Shown: in pieces, positions 34,250-42,777 of the stretch | Layout: the number at the start of each line of letters is the position of its first letter | How positions within the stretch are numbered: the first letter of the stretch is position 1 | Assembly: GCF_032341995.1 (NCBI RefSeq) | Contig: NZ_CP135438.1 | Span: 310,001 to 374,000 of the forward strand | Direction: 5' to 3' | Length of the DNA: 64,000 bases | From: Domibacillus sp. DTU_2020_1001157_1_SI_ALB_TIR_016 | Lineage (GTDB): Bacteria > Bacillota > Bacilli > Bacillales > Domibacillaceae | The notes under the pieces: model-generated | What the model saw: the letters and a program-made list of their open reading frames with translations, nothing else | Told to the model about the DNA's origin: nothing | Database searches by the model: none | Made by a program: the position numbers and the translations under genes

Positions 34250-35551
34250 TTAAATGGACAATGCACCTGTAATAATACCAACCACTATCATGACAAGAGC
34301 ACTGCCAGCAGCGTATTTAGTAGAGAATTTAATATGATCACGGAAACTTACACCGACAAGTCCAATTAATACATAAACAGAGCCAACAAGCGGGCTTAAC
34401 AAATGAAGAGGCTGTCCAAGAAGTGATGCCTGTGCAATTTCCAGCTTATCGATTCCAACTTGTGAAGCAGTTTCAGCTAGAATAGGAACAATACCAAAAT
34501 AGTAAGGATCGTTTGCCATAAGGAAAGTGAATGGCATGCTTGTTAGACCTACAATTAATGGAAGCTGCGGAGCAAGGAAATCAGGAATCACTTTGACCAT
34601 AGAGGTTGCCATGGCATCTACCATTCCAGTACCTTCTAATATACCGGCGAATGCCCCTCCAGCAAATATAAGTGAAACAACCGTCAAAACATTCCCAGCA
34701 TGTGCTTCGATTCTCGCTTTTTGATCGCTTAAATTCGGGTAATTGACAATGGTCACGATAACGTATCCAAGCATAAACAAAGCAGGTAATGGAAGAACAG
34801 CTGTTAATAACCCTACAACTAATAAAATGGTAATAAACAAATTAAACCAAAATAGCTTAGGTCTTTTTAATGATTTAGCTGATTCGGTTACAGTTGCTGC
34901 CATTTCATCTTCCACTTCATGATCAACAGAAATTCTTTGGATACCCAGCCGTTTTCTTTCTCTTAAGCCAAAGAAAACACCCAGACCTACTACATAAAGA
35001 GCCGCTGCGATAATGGAAGGAATCAGCGGGGCAAGTACTGTCATTGCATCATAGTCAAAAACAGACATAACACGTGCAGTCGGCCCGCCCCAAGGAAGAA
35101 CATTCATAATCCCCATCGACATCGCCGGTAAACAGGCGAGGATCAGTTTGTTCATGCCTAAACGTTCATAGAGGGGTAAAAATGCTGTGACAACAATTAG
35201 ATACGTAATGGTTCCATCGCCGTCTAAACCCACCAGTAAAGAAAGAATGGCCGTTCCAACCGTTATTTTCAGAGGGTCACCTTTTGAAATTTTAACCACT
35301 TTATTCACTAATGGATCAAACATTCCCGCATCAATCAACGTTCCAAAATACAATATAGCGAAAGTCACCATGATGGCGGTTGAAGCTACCGTTTCAGCCC
35401 CACCTATAATCATGTCGCCCACATCTGTGAAACCTGCAAAAAGAGCAAATACGGCTGGAATTAATATAAGCGCATGCAGAGCATTCATTTTATTACTCAT
35501 AATTAAATACATAAAAACGACGATCATTAAAAACCCTAAAAATGTTAGCAT
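34250..35551 (-). CDS. CitMHS-family citrate-type transporter
   Basis: 433 residues, about 12 membrane helices, of the CitMHS family that imports metal-citrate complexes with protons. Family segments are visible: GLDGDGTITYLIVVTAFLP, AMSMGIMNVLPWGGPTARVM, LMANDPYYFGIVPIL and LLGQPLHLLSPLVGSVYVLI. ATG after GAGGGGGGAAG. It is the last gene of a unit with an HMG-CoA-lyase-like enzyme and a CoA transferase. The imported acid is therefore probably one that is turned into a CoA thioester, such as citramalate, itaconate-like or 3-hydroxy-3-methylglutarate, rather than citrate; this is inference. Confidence 0.9.
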   Translation of the reverse strand: MLTFLGFLMIVVFMYLIMSNKMNALHALILIPAVFALFAGFTDVGDMIIGGAETVASTAIMVTFAILYFGTLIDAGMFDPLVNKVVKISKGDPLKITVGTAILSLLVGLDGDGTITYLIVVTAFLPLYERLGMNKLILACLPAMSMGIMNVLPWGGPTARVMSVFDYDAMTVLAPLIPSIIAAALYVVGLGVFFGLRERKRLGIQRISVDHEVEDEMAATVTESAKSLKRPKLFWFNLFITILLVVGLLTAVLPLPALFMLGYVIVTIVNYPNLSDQKARIEAHAGNVLTVVSLIFAGGAFAGILEGTGMVDAMATSMVKVIPDFLAPQLPLIVGLTSMPFTFLMANDPYYFGIVPILAETASQVGIDKLEIAQASLLGQPLHLLSPLVGSVYVLIGLVGVSFRDHIKFSTKYAAGSALVMIVVGIITGALSI

Positions 35552-35593
35552 TGGCTTCCCCCCTCTTTTTAGATAGCGCTTTCATTGGACAGA

Positions 35594-35622
35594 TAAGAAA
35601 AGGCTCTCTAAGCCTTTTCTTA
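35594..35622. terminator. Hairpin between lyase and transporter genes
   Basis: AAGAAAAGGCT / AGCCTTTTCTT with 5-nt loop overlapping the lyase stop codon; likely reduces read-through to the transporter gene. Confidence 0.65.
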
Positions 35623-36573
35623 TCCTAGTTTTTCTTGTCCTGCTGGTTTACAGTGAAGCTGTGAATTTGGGCCAGCTTTCAACAGGAAGCTTCCTCCGTC
35701 ATGCCCAATTGTTTTCTTTACCTCTTTTGCCGCCTCAAGCAATTTATCTAAATCAATTCCTGTCTCAATGCCCATTTCATGAAAGGCATGAACGATATCT
35801 TCAGATGCAATATTGCCTGCCGCATTTGGTGCATACGGGCAGCCTCCAAGACCTGCTGCTGAACTATCAAAAATGGTAACACCCTGCTGGAGTGCTGCTA
35901 CTGCATTTGCAAATGCCATCCCCCTTGTATTATGAAGGTGCATAGAAAATATGAATTCTGGAAACTCCTGTTTCATTACACCTAAAACATCGTAAATGAG
36001 TTTTGGATCGCCTGTACCGCTTGTATCCGCTAAAGAAATTTCAGTTACCCCCATTTTGCGATAGTCTTCAAGGATTGAAAGCAATCGTTCCACAGGTACT
36101 TTTCCTTCAAAAGGACATCCGAAAGCAACTGAGATTGATCCGCTGATTTCAATATTGCTTTTATGGGCCAAATCAACAATTGGAAGAAGTTTTGCCTGCG
36201 CGTCTTTTACCGTGGCATTAGAATTTGCCAAGCTGTGAGAATCCGTCGCAGAAAGTAACAATTTCAGCTTTTTCACACCCGCACCAATGGCTCGTTCTGC
36301 TCCCCTCACATTCGGAATTAAGGCACGAAATTTTACATCTGTTAAATCTTGAACACTTTTTACAACCTCTTCAGCATCCTTCAGCTGCGGAATGGCTTTT
36401 GGATGAACAAACGAAGTAACTTCAATATGCTTAATCCCTGTATCAGCAAAACGATGAATAAGCCGGATCTTTTGTTCCGTTGGAATCCATTTACGTTCCA
36501 TTTGAAACCCATCTCGCGGGCACACTTCCCAAATTGTTGCTTTTTTAGGAAGCATCAATGTATTTTCTATCAT
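35620..36573 (-). CDS. HMG-CoA-lyase-family enzyme
   Basis: 317 residues from the ATG at 36573 (AAAGGAGTC upstream). DRE-TIM metallolyase: WEVCPRDGFQMERKWIPTEQ holds the metal-binding Asp with the RDG signature, HLHNTRGMAFANAVAAL the two histidines, GLGGCPYAPNAAGNIASEDI the catalytic Cys loop. Such enzymes cleave 3-hydroxy-3-methylglutaryl-CoA to acetyl-CoA and acetoacetate; relatives cleave citramalyl-CoA. Start lies 1 bp after the CoA-transferase stop, so the two are one operon. The product of the transferase is presumably its substrate. Confidence 0.9.
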   Translation of the reverse strand: MIENTLMLPKKATIWEVCPRDGFQMERKWIPTEQKIRLIHRFADTGIKHIEVTSFVHPKAIPQLKDAEEVVKSVQDLTDVKFRALIPNVRGAERAIGAGVKKLKLLLSATDSHSLANSNATVKDAQAKLLPIVDLAHKSNIEISGSISVAFGCPFEGKVPVERLLSILEDYRKMGVTEISLADTSGTGDPKLIYDVLGVMKQEFPEFIFSMHLHNTRGMAFANAVAALQQGVTIFDSSAAGLGGCPYAPNAAGNIASEDIVHAFHEMGIETGIDLDKLLEAAKEVKKTIGHDGGSFLLKAGPNSQLHCKPAGQEKLG

Positions 36574-36574
36574 G

Positions 36575-37780
36575 TTAGATGACTCCTTTTTCATATAATT
36601 GTGCAATTTGTTCTTCTGTTAACCCAATTTCATTTCTAAGAATTTCTTCGTTATGTTCACCAAGATCAGGCGCGCGGTGTCTAATTTTGCCCGGAGTAGC
36701 AGAAAACTTTGGCACGATGCCAGGCACTTTTACAGATCCAAGACGGGGATGTTCCACTTCTAAAATGTTTTCCCGCGCTTTGTACTGTGGATTATTGAAA
36801 ATATCTTCAATACTTAGAATTGGGGAAACTGGCACACCTTCAGTATCCATTTTTTCAAGAAGCTCATCATTATTAAGACTCCCGATGAACTCTTTCACGA
36901 TCTTTTGCAAATCTTCATCGTTTTGCATACGTTCCATGTTTGTTTTATAACGTGGATCATCAATTAAGTCTGCTCTTCCCATTGATTCTGCCAGCCTAGT
37001 CCACGTTTTTTCTGTACTGCAGACAAGAACTACCCATTTTCCATCTTTGGTCTGGTACGTGCCCGCCGGACTCGAATGCCCTGCTAACATCGGGCTTCTT
37101 TCTCTTACTTTCCCTAATTGATCATGCTCGGCAATTAGGAACTCCATCATTCGGAACATCGCTTCGTATAATCCTAATTCAACGACTTGTCCTTCTGCAT
37201 TGTTTTTATCCCTATGGTAGAGAGCGCTTACAGTACCAAAAGCCACAAAAATGCCTGAAACATAATCTAACAATGAAAAAGCGGGGCTTACAGGAGGTCT
37301 GTCTGAAAATCCCTGCAAGTATGTGTAACCTGAAAAAGCAGTGCATGGGGTTCCAAATCCTGCTTTCCCTGCATAAGGACCTGTCTGACCATAGCCAGAT
37401 TGTCTTGTTAAAACGATATTAGGGTTTACTTCTTTCAGGACTTCATATCCTAGACCCCATTTTTCTAATGTACCTGGACGAAAATTTTCGATAACAGCAT
37501 CTGCTGTTCTGACTAATTCTTTAAAAATTTCTCTTCCTTCTTCCGTACGAATATCAAGTGTTAAAGAACGTTTATTTCTTGAAAGTCCGGGCCACCTTAA
37601 CGATTCTTCATCTTTCCAAGGCCCAAGCCCTCTTGTAGCATCTCCTTTGCCAGGGAGTTCAACCTTTATCACTTCAGCCCCCAAATCTCCAAGCAGGCAG
37701 GCTGCAAAAGGTGCAGCAATAACACTAGAGACGTCAATAATTTTTAACCCTGTTAATGGTCCAAAGTTTATTTGCGCCAT
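36575..37780 (-). CDS. Class III (CaiB/BaiF) CoA transferase
   Basis: 401 residues from the ATG at 37780 (TGGAGGAAATAATT upstream). Family hallmarks: GLKIIDVSSVIAAPFAACLLGDLGAEVIKVE-type N-terminus (starting GPLTGLKIIDVS), NKRSLTLDIRTEEG, the catalytic Asp in FSLLDYVSGIF, and GHSSPAGTYQTKDGKWV. These enzymes move CoA from a donor acyl-CoA to a carboxylic acid via an aspartyl anhydride. First gene of the unit CoA transferase-lyase-transporter; the acceptor is probably the acid imported by the CitMHS carrier. Confidence 0.92.
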   Translation of the reverse strand: MAQINFGPLTGLKIIDVSSVIAAPFAACLLGDLGAEVIKVELPGKGDATRGLGPWKDEESLRWPGLSRNKRSLTLDIRTEEGREIFKELVRTADAVIENFRPGTLEKWGLGYEVLKEVNPNIVLTRQSGYGQTGPYAGKAGFGTPCTAFSGYTYLQGFSDRPPVSPAFSLLDYVSGIFVAFGTVSALYHRDKNNAEGQVVELGLYEAMFRMMEFLIAEHDQLGKVRERSPMLAGHSSPAGTYQTKDGKWVVLVCSTEKTWTRLAESMGRADLIDDPRYKTNMERMQNDEDLQKIVKEFIGSLNNDELLEKMDTEGVPVSPILSIEDIFNNPQYKARENILEVEHPRLGSVKVPGIVPKFSATPGKIRHRAPDLGEHNEEILRNEIGLTEEQIAQLYEKGVI

Positions 37781-37816
37781 AATTATTTCCTCCATTTGAA
37801 TTGGTCCTATGGTTTA

Positions 37817-37829
37817 CTGGTCAGACCGG
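37817..37829. promoter_or_regulatory. FadR/GntR-type operator
   Basis: TGGTCAGACC with a palindromic GGTC-A-GACC core, between the CoA-transferase start and the GntR gene; fits the TNGTnnnACNA pattern of this subfamily. Confidence 0.6.
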
Positions 37830-37926
37830 TTTGGTTAATTGCAATTATGCACTACTTTTTTGAAAGCGTCAACATGTTTTTCAAAATTAAAACCCTATCT
37901 TTTAAAGATAGGGTCAAGGAAATAGG

Positions 37927-38631
37927 TTACTGGTTATTTAAAATACTCTCTCGTAATCGTTTTAAATGTGCAGCCATTGCTTCTGATGCTTCTTTTGGTT
38001 TCCGTCTTTTCACTGCATCAAAAATAGCTCTGTGTTCTGCAGTTGAACGTTCAAGCCTGTCAGGTGATAACAATGTTTTCATCCGTATCTGCTGAAGCAT
38101 ATTTAAATTGGTTTCAAGTGTAGTTACAAGCACGAAATTATGAGTGGCTTCTGCCAGCGCCAAATGAAACATACTATCCCGTACCAGCTTTTCATCAATA
38201 TTTTTTCGTTCTGCTTCTACTTTCAACAAAGCTTTTTCCATTTTTAATATATCTTCTTCAGTAGCTCGCTCACATGCCAGCGCGGCAATGTTAGGCTCAA
38301 TCATTTCACGGACTTCTAAAAAATAAATAATGGATGTTGTTTTCATGAGATCTACTGAATCAAAGCTGTATTCCATTACAAGACGCTGGTCGACATTTTG
38401 TACATAACGCCCACCACCTGGTTTTGCAATCACAACTCCTTCAGCTTCTAATACGCGAAGGGCTTCTCTTAAGGAAGTTCTACTGCATCCAAGCATAGAA
38501 GAAAGATCCCGCTCGCCAGGCAGCCTCTCACCGGGAAGTATCTTTCCTTCTTGAATCAGTTCTCTAATTTGCTCCACGATTTGTTCATATACTCTTGCGT
38601 ATTTAATATTAGTAAATAGGTTATTTTCCAC
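37927..38631 (-). CDS. GntR/FadR-family regulator
   Basis: 234 residues from a GTG at 38631, which follows GGGTGG; the ORF start at 38661 has no site. Winged helix GERLPGERDLSSMLGCSRTSLREALRVLE-type (LPGERDLSSMLGCSRTSLRE, about 40-60), then an FCD ligand domain with FLEVREMIEPNIAALACERA and the metal-binding histidines in MFHLALAEATHN and STAEHRAIFDAV. Such proteins sense carboxylic acids. It is upstream of, and codirectional with, the CoA transferase operon and a matching operator lies in front of that operon. Confidence 0.9.
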   Translation of the reverse strand: MENNLFTNIKYARVYEQIVEQIRELIQEGKILPGERLPGERDLSSMLGCSRTSLREALRVLEAEGVVIAKPGGGRYVQNVDQRLVMEYSFDSVDLMKTTSIIYFLEVREMIEPNIAALACERATEEDILKMEKALLKVEAERKNIDEKLVRDSMFHLALAEATHNFVLVTTLETNLNMLQQIRMKTLLSPDRLERSTAEHRAIFDAVKRRKPKEASEAMAAHLKRLRESILNNQ

Positions 38632-38661
38632 AGTACACCACCCTTCATTCCACAGCAGCAA

Positions 38662-39279
38662 TCAATTCATATTTAAAATCACTATACCATACTTTTGAGA
38701 AAGAATTGTCATTGCTTACATGTTGAATCACCGAAATTACAGATTCTGCAATTTTCATTACTGTGTAGAGATGGATTTGACAAAAAATACTCCTTGTAAA
38801 TCGGTTCAAGACAATTTGAGGCTAAATGAGTCCTTGTTTAAAAATTCTATTAGTCAAAAAATGAAGCAGCTACATTAGGTGGGGTTGCTCCATTCCAGTA
38901 AGGTGTTTAGCGTTCAAAATGAATTTCGCGTAAAAGTGTGCTTATGTACAAGGTGTGGCGAGAAAAATGAATGACAAACTTGGTAAAGGGATATTCACTT
39001 TTATCACCGGACTTAAAACATAAGCGAAAAACCTTATTGAAAGTCACTACATACCTTTAAAATGATTTTGCATTAAGTTTTTTATTAGGAACGTATGTTG
39101 AAACTTATTTTTAAAGGATAAGGAAAATTATGAATCGAACAAAAGATCAACCGAAAACTCAGTTAAAAGACTGGAGGAAATGTACTTAACGATTAAGAAA
39201 ACTGTTAAATGAAAAACAGGAAGTTGAGGGGTTGTTAATTTGTTATAATGGATTCAAATAAATTACATAACAGGAGTAA
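38662..39279. other. Intergenic region
   Basis: AT-rich, 600 bp. A short + strand frame near 38880-38980 ends in VCLCTRCGEKNE, which may be a scrap of a zinc-ribbon protein, and a 19-codon ATG frame starts at 39130. Neither is supported as a gene. TTGTTATAATGG at 39239-39250 is a plausible -10 region for the SLH gene. Confidence 0.3.
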
Positions 39280-39780
39280 ATAACCAAAAAACCATTGAGC
39301 ATTTTGGCTGCAGCATTAGCAGCAGGAGCCATTTTTGCGTCGTCCGTTTCACCAGCGTCCGCACATTTCGTTGATAGTAATGGGACAATTTACGAAGAGG
39401 CTGTAAACTTCCTCGTAGATAATTATATTACTATGGGTTATCAAACTCATTTTGGAGTAGAGCAACCAATCAAAAGAGTGGATGCTGCTGTGCTGCTGGC
39501 TAAATACTTGGAGCTTGATCTCTATACTGCACCTAAGACGAATTTTACAGATGTGCCGGCTCGTGCAACTCAAGCTGTGGCAATTCTTAAACATCATGGA
39601 ATTGTATATGGTAAGTCGGATGTGTACTTTGGAGCTACAGACAATATTACGCGAGGCGAAGCAGCTGTTATTTTTTATAGAGCATTTGGAACGGAGACAC
39701 TTGAAGGCACTTCTGAAAATAGCACATCAACCAAATTCACAATAGAAAGGTACCAAATGATTAAGGAACTCAGCTTGTAG
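39280..39780 (+). CDS. Short S-layer-homology (SLH) domain protein
   Basis: A signal-peptide-like N-terminus (KKPLSILAAALAAGAIFASS, cleavage after ASA) is followed by two SLH repeats (about 30-75 with YITMGYQTHFGVEQPIKRVD, and 85-135 with FTDV...GIVYGKSDVYFGATDNITRG) and a 20-residue tail. SLH domains bind pyruvylated secondary wall polymers. Only two repeats and no functional domain are present, shorter than usual. Start problem: the natural-looking start codon is ATA (39280, ATA ACC AAA AAA), only 3 nt after AGGAG. The first standard start (TTG 39295) would remove the basic n-region. It may be a broken start or a truncated gene. Confidence 0.7.
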   Translation: MTKKPLSILAAALAAGAIFASSVSPASAHFVDSNGTIYEEAVNFLVDNYITMGYQTHFGVEQPIKRVDAAVLLAKYLELDLYTAPKTNFTDVPARATQAVAILKHHGIVYGKSDVYFGATDNITRGEAAVIFYRAFGTETLEGTSENSTSTKFTIERYQMIKELSL

Positions 39781-39890
39781 AAAGCACCTTTTCTGTTGGA
39801 TTTTTTATACAAATATATATTAATATAAAAATTTATTTATATCATTTTTGGACTTAAAAAGGCTGCTATAACAGGATTTTCGAACTTCTT
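39781..39890. repeat. AT-rich dispersed repeat, copy 1
   Basis: Clearly similar to 51049-51160: AAAGC..C..TT.TGTT, then AATATAAAAATTTATTTA, CATTTTT.G.CTT and a shared ATAACA.G.TTTTC segment. Pieces of it recur near 44600 and 48450. Confidence 0.6.
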
Positions 39891-39981
39891 TCTTTATGGT
39901 TTCGCAACGGAAAATTGGGGTAATTTTCTTTAGCATTCCTGCTCAATTAAGTGATATGATCATTCGAGTGAGGTGGGCAAC

Positions 39982-40149
39982 ATGGAAACAAAACAGGAAA
40001 TTAATCTCCGTGTAATCTATAACATTCGAGAATGTCCTGATATTAAAAATGGCCGTTGCAATAATTGCGGAAATGCTCATTTTAAGAGCTCAATAAAAAA
40101 TACGTTTTTTCTTCGTGAATGTCGCCATTGTATAATGAAGACTATTTAA
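39982..40149 (+). CDS. 55-residue zinc-ribbon-like small protein
   Basis: ATG at 39982 preceded by GAGGTGGGC at good spacing. The product is METKQEINLRVIYNIRECPD followed by GRCNNCGNAHF and LRECRHCIMKTI: four to five cysteines in CxxC-type pairs, spaced about 20 residues apart, typical of a rubredoxin-knuckle zinc ribbon. Full small ORF with terminator behind (40264). No family recognised. It could be a stand-alone regulator or an assembly factor. Confidence 0.55.
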   Translation: METKQEINLRVIYNIRECPDIKNGRCNNCGNAHFKSSIKNTFFLRECRHCIMKTI

Positions 40150-40263
40150 TTCAATTAACGAAAATAGGAGAAGAATTTTATAATCCCTCTCCCATTGTTT
40201 CGTATATTATTATTTCGATTTGGTCAAACTAGAAATACAATTTAATAAAAGAAATAGTCTCTT

Positions 40264-40292
40264 ACAGCCAAGAATCTTCTTGGCTGTTTTTA
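40264..40292 (+). terminator. Terminator
   Basis: ACAGCCAAGA / TCTTGGCTGT with 4-nt loop and TTTTTAATTT tail. Confidence 0.85.
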
Positions 40293-40397
40293 ATTTGATT
40301 ACTTTTCTTTTTTTATAAGAATAGCGCCCTCATTGTCGTTAACTTCAATAATGGGGTAAACATTCTCTTTTTCATGAACGGAGTAATCTCAGTGACA

Positions 40398-41834
40398 TCA
40401 ATGTGTCGAATGCACCGCCTCGCGGCTGACTACGACGCGGCGGATGAAGAACGCTATGACCAAGCCAATCAGTGCTATGATCATCGTGAACAAGAACACG
40501 TTTTGTGATCCAGCCGTTATCGCGTTTGCCATTTCGGCCTGTTTGGCCGGAGCGGAGGAGCCGTGCAAGTATTTCTCCATACCGCCCGTAAGGATACTGA
40601 TGGCAACCGCTGTTCCAATCGCGCCCACGACCTGCTGCAGTGTGTTCATGACTGCTGTGCCGTGCGGGTATAGCTCCGGCGGCAATTGATTGAGCCCGTT
40701 CGTTTGAGCAGGCATCCATATCATGCCTACCCCCACCATGAGCCCGATATGCAAAGCCACGATAAAGGCCACTGAAGAAGCAGGAGACAGGGTCGTAAAG
40801 AACCATAACATGATTGCAACGATCACGAGTCCGGGAATAACGAGCCATTTCGGCCCATATTTATCGAACAGGCGCCCCATACGCGGGGAGAGGATACCGT
40901 TCAGCGCGCTGCCCGGCAAAAGCATGAGTCCCGCAGTGAACACAGACAGTCCTGCACCCGTCTGCAGAAACATCGGCAGGATAATCATGCTCGACATCAT
41001 GATCAACATACACGACAGTATCAGGAGCAGCCCTACGACGTACATTGGGTACTTGAAAACGCTCAGATTCATCATCGGATCGCGCATAGCGTTCTGCCGC
41101 AGTATGAACAGCACCAGCGCGACGAGCCCAACAATGATGGAAGTGACGACAACTGCGCTGCCCCAGCCTTCAGATCCCTCGCCTGCCTTACTAAAGCCGA
41201 AGACAACTCCTCCAAAGCCGATCGTTGACAATGCGACAGACAGCAGATCGATCCGGGGCTTCGTAACATCGGTGACATTTTCCAAATACTTCAGTCCTAC
41301 CAACAACCCAATAATTAGGAACGGCAGCGATAACCAGAAGATATAATGCCATGTTAAATACTCAATTAATAGACCGCCAATGGTCGGGCCGGTTGCTGGC
41401 GCAAACATGATCACAAGTCCAACAAAACCCATCGCCGCCCCCCGCTTTTCCGGCGGGTATATGACAAGAATCGTATTGAACATGAGCGGCAGCAATAACC
41501 CCATGCCTGCCGCCTGTAAAACTCGAGCGACCATCAACATTTCAAAATTGAACGCGAGTGCCGCAATGAGTGTACCCATGATTAAGCTTATGAGCGAACC
41601 TGTGAACAGCTGTCTCGTTGTAAACCTCTGCAGCAGCAGCCCGCTCATCGGCATTAAAATGCCAAGAGTCAGCAGGAAACCGGTTGTTAACCACTGTGCG
41701 GTTGCGGCCGAAATTTGGAACACTTCCATTAAATTAGTCATTGCGATGTTTAAAGCGGTCTCGCTAAACATGCCGACAAAACCGCAGATAAGCAGCGATG
41801 CCAAGATGGCACGCGTATTGTATTGCTTCTTCAT
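40398..41834 (-). CDS. DHA2-family drug:H+ antiporter (EmrB/Lmr type, 14 TM)
   Basis: 478 residues with about 14 helices. Motif C-type segment GFVGLVIMFAPATGPTIGGLL (TM5) identifies an exporter, and the N-terminal half has QWLTTGFLLTLGILMPMSG. Base composition is visibly GC-richer than its neighbours, with CGG/GCC-rich codons, suggesting horizontal acquisition. Start at 41834 after AAGGAGATATAG. The neighbouring gene for a regulator is not evident; the gene stands alone between an AT-rich region and a broken FMN reductase. Substrate unknown; multidrug efflux is the family norm. Confidence 0.9.
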   Translation of the reverse strand: MKKQYNTRAILASLLICGFVGMFSETALNIAMTNLMEVFQISAATAQWLTTGFLLTLGILMPMSGLLLQRFTTRQLFTGSLISLIMGTLIAALAFNFEMLMVARVLQAAGMGLLLPLMFNTILVIYPPEKRGAAMGFVGLVIMFAPATGPTIGGLLIEYLTWHYIFWLSLPFLIIGLLVGLKYLENVTDVTKPRIDLLSVALSTIGFGGVVFGFSKAGEGSEGWGSAVVVTSIIVGLVALVLFILRQNAMRDPMMNLSVFKYPMYVVGLLLILSCMLIMMSSMIILPMFLQTGAGLSVFTAGLMLLPGSALNGILSPRMGRLFDKYGPKWLVIPGLVIVAIMLWFFTTLSPASSVAFIVALHIGLMVGVGMIWMPAQTNGLNQLPPELYPHGTAVMNTLQQVVGAIGTAVAISILTGGMEKYLHGSSAPAKQAEMANAITAGSQNVFLFTMIIALIGLVIAFFIRRVVVSREAVHSTH

Positions 41835-41999
41835 TTCTATATCTCCTTGTAAATCAATTTAAGTAATAACCGTTTATTTTTTAGGGCTATTCGGACTTTA
41901 TGGTGGAAAAGGGTCTATAAGTCACCCTTCTCCAAATTCTTAATAAGTGTGGAAAGTTTTCCTTTCGTTGTCCTTTTTATTTATCTAAAACACGGATTC

Positions 42000-42550
42000 T
42001 CAAAAAGAACCTTTCTTATTGACTTCTTCAAGCAATTTAGATACTAATAACTTTAGTGAGGAATTAACCTCATTTTTTACAAATTCCCCGTCTTCGTTCA
42101 ATTTATTGTTTGCTCCTGAAATTAATAATGCTCCACCATCAAATACATTCGCATTTAACATACTTAAATTGAGTTGTAATGCTTGATGAGCATTTTCCCC
42201 ATCACATGAAGCTGTAATAACCGCTACTGGTTTCGTATAAAGCTCAGCAGACGACACCAACCATTCTAAAGCATTTTTCAAGACACCAGGTACACCCTTT
42301 ATATATTCGGGTGTACAGATAATGACTCCATCTGCTCTTGAAAGCAATTCTCTATATACTTGCACCTCTACTGGTGGTTTATCATTATCTAAATCACGAT
42401 TAAAATGCGGAAGTTTTTCAATACCATTGTATATTTCATATTCAACACTGTCTGGCATGAATTTTTTTAAGCTATTAAGTGCTTTTTGAGTTGATGATTT
42501 TTTTCCGGCTACTTCCTGATAAGGGCTACAATATTAATCTTTGTTTCCAT
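42000..42550 (-). pseudogene. NADPH-dependent FMN reductase, frameshifted near the 5' end
   Basis: AGGAGAG and an ATG at 42550 open a frame reading METKINIVALI, the typical strand 1 of flavodoxin-like FMN reductases. It then leaves frame at about 42515 where the GSxRxxS phosphate loop should be. A different frame carries KKSSTQKALNSLKKFMPDSV and the rest (ICTPEYIKGVPGVLKNALEW, KPVAVITASCDGENAH) to 42000. A homopolymer of seven A lies at the junction. As written, the gene cannot give the FMN-binding loop; either a real lesion or a sequencing error. The 152-residue remainder from 42458 lacks the cofactor motif. Confidence 0.8.
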
Positions 42551-42777
42551 ACGAATCTCTCCTAAATATTGATTAAAAATTACCTCACTTCAGAAACTCT
42601 GATTTCATTAAACTATTTTTTAGTTTAGGGTGAAATTTATTTTGCATGTGATGCCTTCGAATATCGAATCTAATTTTACTAGTGTTTGACCTAACATACC
42701 GCCAAATAATCCGAGTTATAAGTTGAATGTTTATAACTATTGAAAAGGTAATTCCACTGTGTATTCCGAAGACTCTT
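42459..42777. other. Gap around the frameshifted gene
   Basis: Contains the 5' part of the FMN reductase pseudogene and, at about 42608-42625, AAACTATTTTTTAGTTT, an imperfect palindrome resembling the MarR sites at 43902. Nothing else seen. Confidence 0.35.

Noticed and set aside
40372..40848. 158-codon minus strand ORF inside the DHA2 exporter gene
   Set aside because: Out-of-frame shadow produced by the GC-rich exporter sequence.
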